Source: Atriophallophorus winterbourni (Eukaryota; Platyhelminthes; Trematoda; Plagiorchiida; Microphallidae). From it: DNA of 64,000 nucleotides. The stretch is from assembly GCA_013407085.1 (NCBI GenBank), contig JACCGJ010000272.1, positions 1 through 64,000 of the forward strand. The letters are read 5' to 3'. The translations under genes were made by a program, and so were the position numbers. This document shows, piece after piece, positions 61,775-64,000 of this stretch. Position 1 is the stretch's first letter; the number at the start of each line of letters is the position of its first letter. The notes beneath the pieces are model-generated. The model saw only the letters and a program-made list of their open reading frames with translations. It ran no database searches and was not told where the DNA came from.

Positions 61775-62364
61775 ACTTCTCATCGCAGTGAGTCCTGTGG
61801 AATTGGACTGTTTAGTAATTTGAAACGCTGCGGAACATGAAAACGTCATACGCTCACGGTGTACATCCATGGTCGACCTCGGCCGAAAGAAGGGAACAAC
61901 AACTCCACCTATGCAGAAATATACCCCACGATTGTCATTTGACCCTAGTTGCCACCGGTATTATAATAAATACAAACTACATTGATATTCATTTAAGCAA
62001 TGTTTCTAATCGGTAAAAGTCACCATCTTCCGTTGATTGCTCCAAGGATTGCTTATGCGGTTTTTCCGATGTCTATTCCTAATGTGTGAGATGATATCAT
62101 GTAATAATTTGAAAATACTGTACAAGTGATGCCTACAAAACCACATGGAGTTTCTTTCAGTATTCTTGGTGTACCGATAGAGCAACATTAGGCGAAAATT
62201 CGCCAAAAATTGTTCTTTATGGTTTCTACTTAAGCTCTGCTCACAAGTCGCTAAAAGAAAACTAAAATAAATATATAGTGACATTACACTCAGCACATAT
62301 TCTGCTAAGAACTCTGTTTCATTCGAGGTATTTCAGTGCTTCTTTCTATTTTCTTTCTATTTCT

Positions 62365-62476
62365 TTTGTCATATCTGTCTAGTCCTGGGCAACCTGACAG
62401 TATCTTAGCCCACGTGCAGTCTCTGACTGTGCGGCACTTTGCCTGGATCAGGCTTGTGCTTTCATACCATCATACC
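62365..62476 (+). mobile_element. family S retroposon, 5'-truncated, copy 2 of 39241-39352
   Basis: Same sequence as copy 1. Confidence 0.75.
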
Positions 62477-62483
62477 GTACCTA

Positions 62484-64000
62484 TACCAGGAAGGTGGATG
62501 GATATAGTTCAAACGATCACGGTCTCAACCAAACCCACTGCCTTGTGGGTCAAGCTTTTTAGCCAATGGCTTTGGTCGAGAACCCTAATTGTTCTTTCTA
62601 AACATGGGCGACCTGGCAGTATCCCAGCCCGCATGCAACCATGACTATAACTACAAAACCCAACTTCATAGTGCATCGGTCGTCGCGCACGATAAACAGG
62701 GTCGCCTAACCTGCTGCATACAGCAGGGCTGGTAAGCGAAAACAAGCTACTGCCGCCCCTTCTTTTCAAACACGTTCTGGTTCTTCGCCCTCCAATCTTA
62801 ACAACTCTCGTTCTGTTAATCCCAAACTTATAAATTTCCGTGCTGAATATGTTTGAGCATCCTCTATTCGCGAACTCGCAGATCAATTTTTGAAACCGCG
62901 ACGTCTACCCAAATCGGAACCTTAAAGGTCAGATCTCTCAGACAAATAGGCCAACAAGCTGCATTGGATCTTATCATAGATAATTTTGCTGCTGATGTTT
63001 GTTGTCTATAGGAAACATTCTCATATTCCCCGTCTATAATTACATAACTTCTCCGAACCTGTTTGCTCGCTACTTTTTGTGCTGTTCCGGTAATTCTGTA
63101 GCTGCTATTTAAGGACAAGTGGGTGTTGATATAGTGATGAATTCACGTGCCGAATCCTATCTGATCGATCAGATTCCTTGCAATAGCCGGACTAACCACT
63201 AAGATTAGACCCAAGTCAATATCTTCTCATCAGAGATGCTTGTTTATTGTAGCCACTTACGACGAGAAGAACGCCTTCTACGACGATCATTACGCTCTTT
63301 TGAAACATGCGAAAAGCGGTAAATATGAATGCCAGACTGGGTCGCTTAGATATGTATGAATCACAGTTAGGTGGTATGTTTGGTTTTGAAACGGATAATG
63401 GCGAACGGTCCATATTATTATGTGCACAATCTCGATTATTCGTTAGCAGTACTTCCTTTCGCCATAAAAGATGTCAATTTACCACGTTGCACTCACCAGG
63501 CCAAACCGACCGTATTGCAATAAATGCTCGTTGAAGAGGTTGCATTGAGTTCTACCGCTACTCTTTAAACACCAATATTGATTCTGATCATGCTGTTGTA
63601 CGATGCAGGTTCTCGTTAAAGTTTTATCGAAAAAATTCTCTCAGCCCACAGCCCGAAAATTTATACAACCACATTTAGTAACTAAATCACAGTTTCTCTG
63701 TGTGCAGCTACCCATGAAAAATGGAACACGATAGCGGCGATTATGCGAGACGCCGCAATATCCGCATGTAGGACTACAAAGTCAGTCATAAAGTCCAGCT
63801 GGATTTCACAGCGCCCTATAGTAATTCTTTATCAGCGCCGCCAAATACCTCATGGTCCCGGACGCAATACAGAGCGTAGACGCATGAGGAATGAACTTAA
63901 ACGGAGCTTGAGACTAGATAGGGAAAAGTGGTGGCTTAATAAGGTCGAACAAATGACAAGTAATTCTGGTAACGCGCGAATACTTTTCCAATTTATTCGG
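62484..64000 (+). mobile_element. RTE relic C, copy 2, cut by window end
   Basis: Counterpart of 39360-40898: leader, endonuclease pieces (63307-63534) and the start of the linker (LRLDREKWWLNKVEQM near 63910). Confidence 0.75.

Overview
The window looks like nuclear DNA from a parasitic flatworm, most likely a digenean trematode. The clues are one interrupted host gene with tiny 5' introns and huge later ones, and a dense mix of CR1-like and RTE-like non-LTR retrotransposons, Ty3/gypsy elements (one relic has a primer-binding site resembling the tRNA-Trp site known for the fluke element CsRn1), FLYWCH-Mutator DNA transposons and a short 5'-truncated retroposon family. The species cannot be named from the sequence alone. 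Nothing bacterial (operons, CRISPR) is present.

Only one host gene is recognisable: a complete mitochondrial-type acetyl-CoA acetyltransferase (thiolase, ACAT1-like) on the + strand. It has seven exons between 21114 and 48012 and predicts 426 aa. Exons 1-3 are packed into 484 bp with introns of 37 and 30 nt; intron 3 then runs 15.9 kb and is filled with nested transposons.

Layout. 1-9.3 kb: CR1-like LINE fragments on both strands, a gypsy relic with LTR and primer site, and an inverted pair of RTE-derived short elements. 9.9-18.6 kb: two FLYWCH-Mutator transposons tail to tail, one split by a CR1-like LINE that itself carries a mini-RTE. 18.6-21.1 kb: LINE and gypsy relics, then the thiolase 5' end. 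22.1-31.7 kb (intron 3): gypsy copies in both orientations, one split by a full-length RTE element with an intact 1064-codon ORF. 31.7-42.8 kb: RTE relics, short retroposons and exon 4. 42.9-48.0 kb: exons 5-7 with a piggyBac-type MITE in intron 5. 48.2-52.7 kb: RTE and CR1 relics. 53126-54125: an assembly gap of exactly 1000 N. 54.1-64.0 kb: a second copy of roughly 29.7-41.0 kb, including a second copy of exon 4.

The two copies of the duplicated block differ by three clean insertions (595-bp RTE-derived element and 796-bp LTR remnant in copy 1; 134-bp retroposon in copy 2) and show an abrupt change in identity near 33.8 kb. This could be a real segmental duplication or two haplotypes placed in tandem by the assembler; the gap and its position favour caution.
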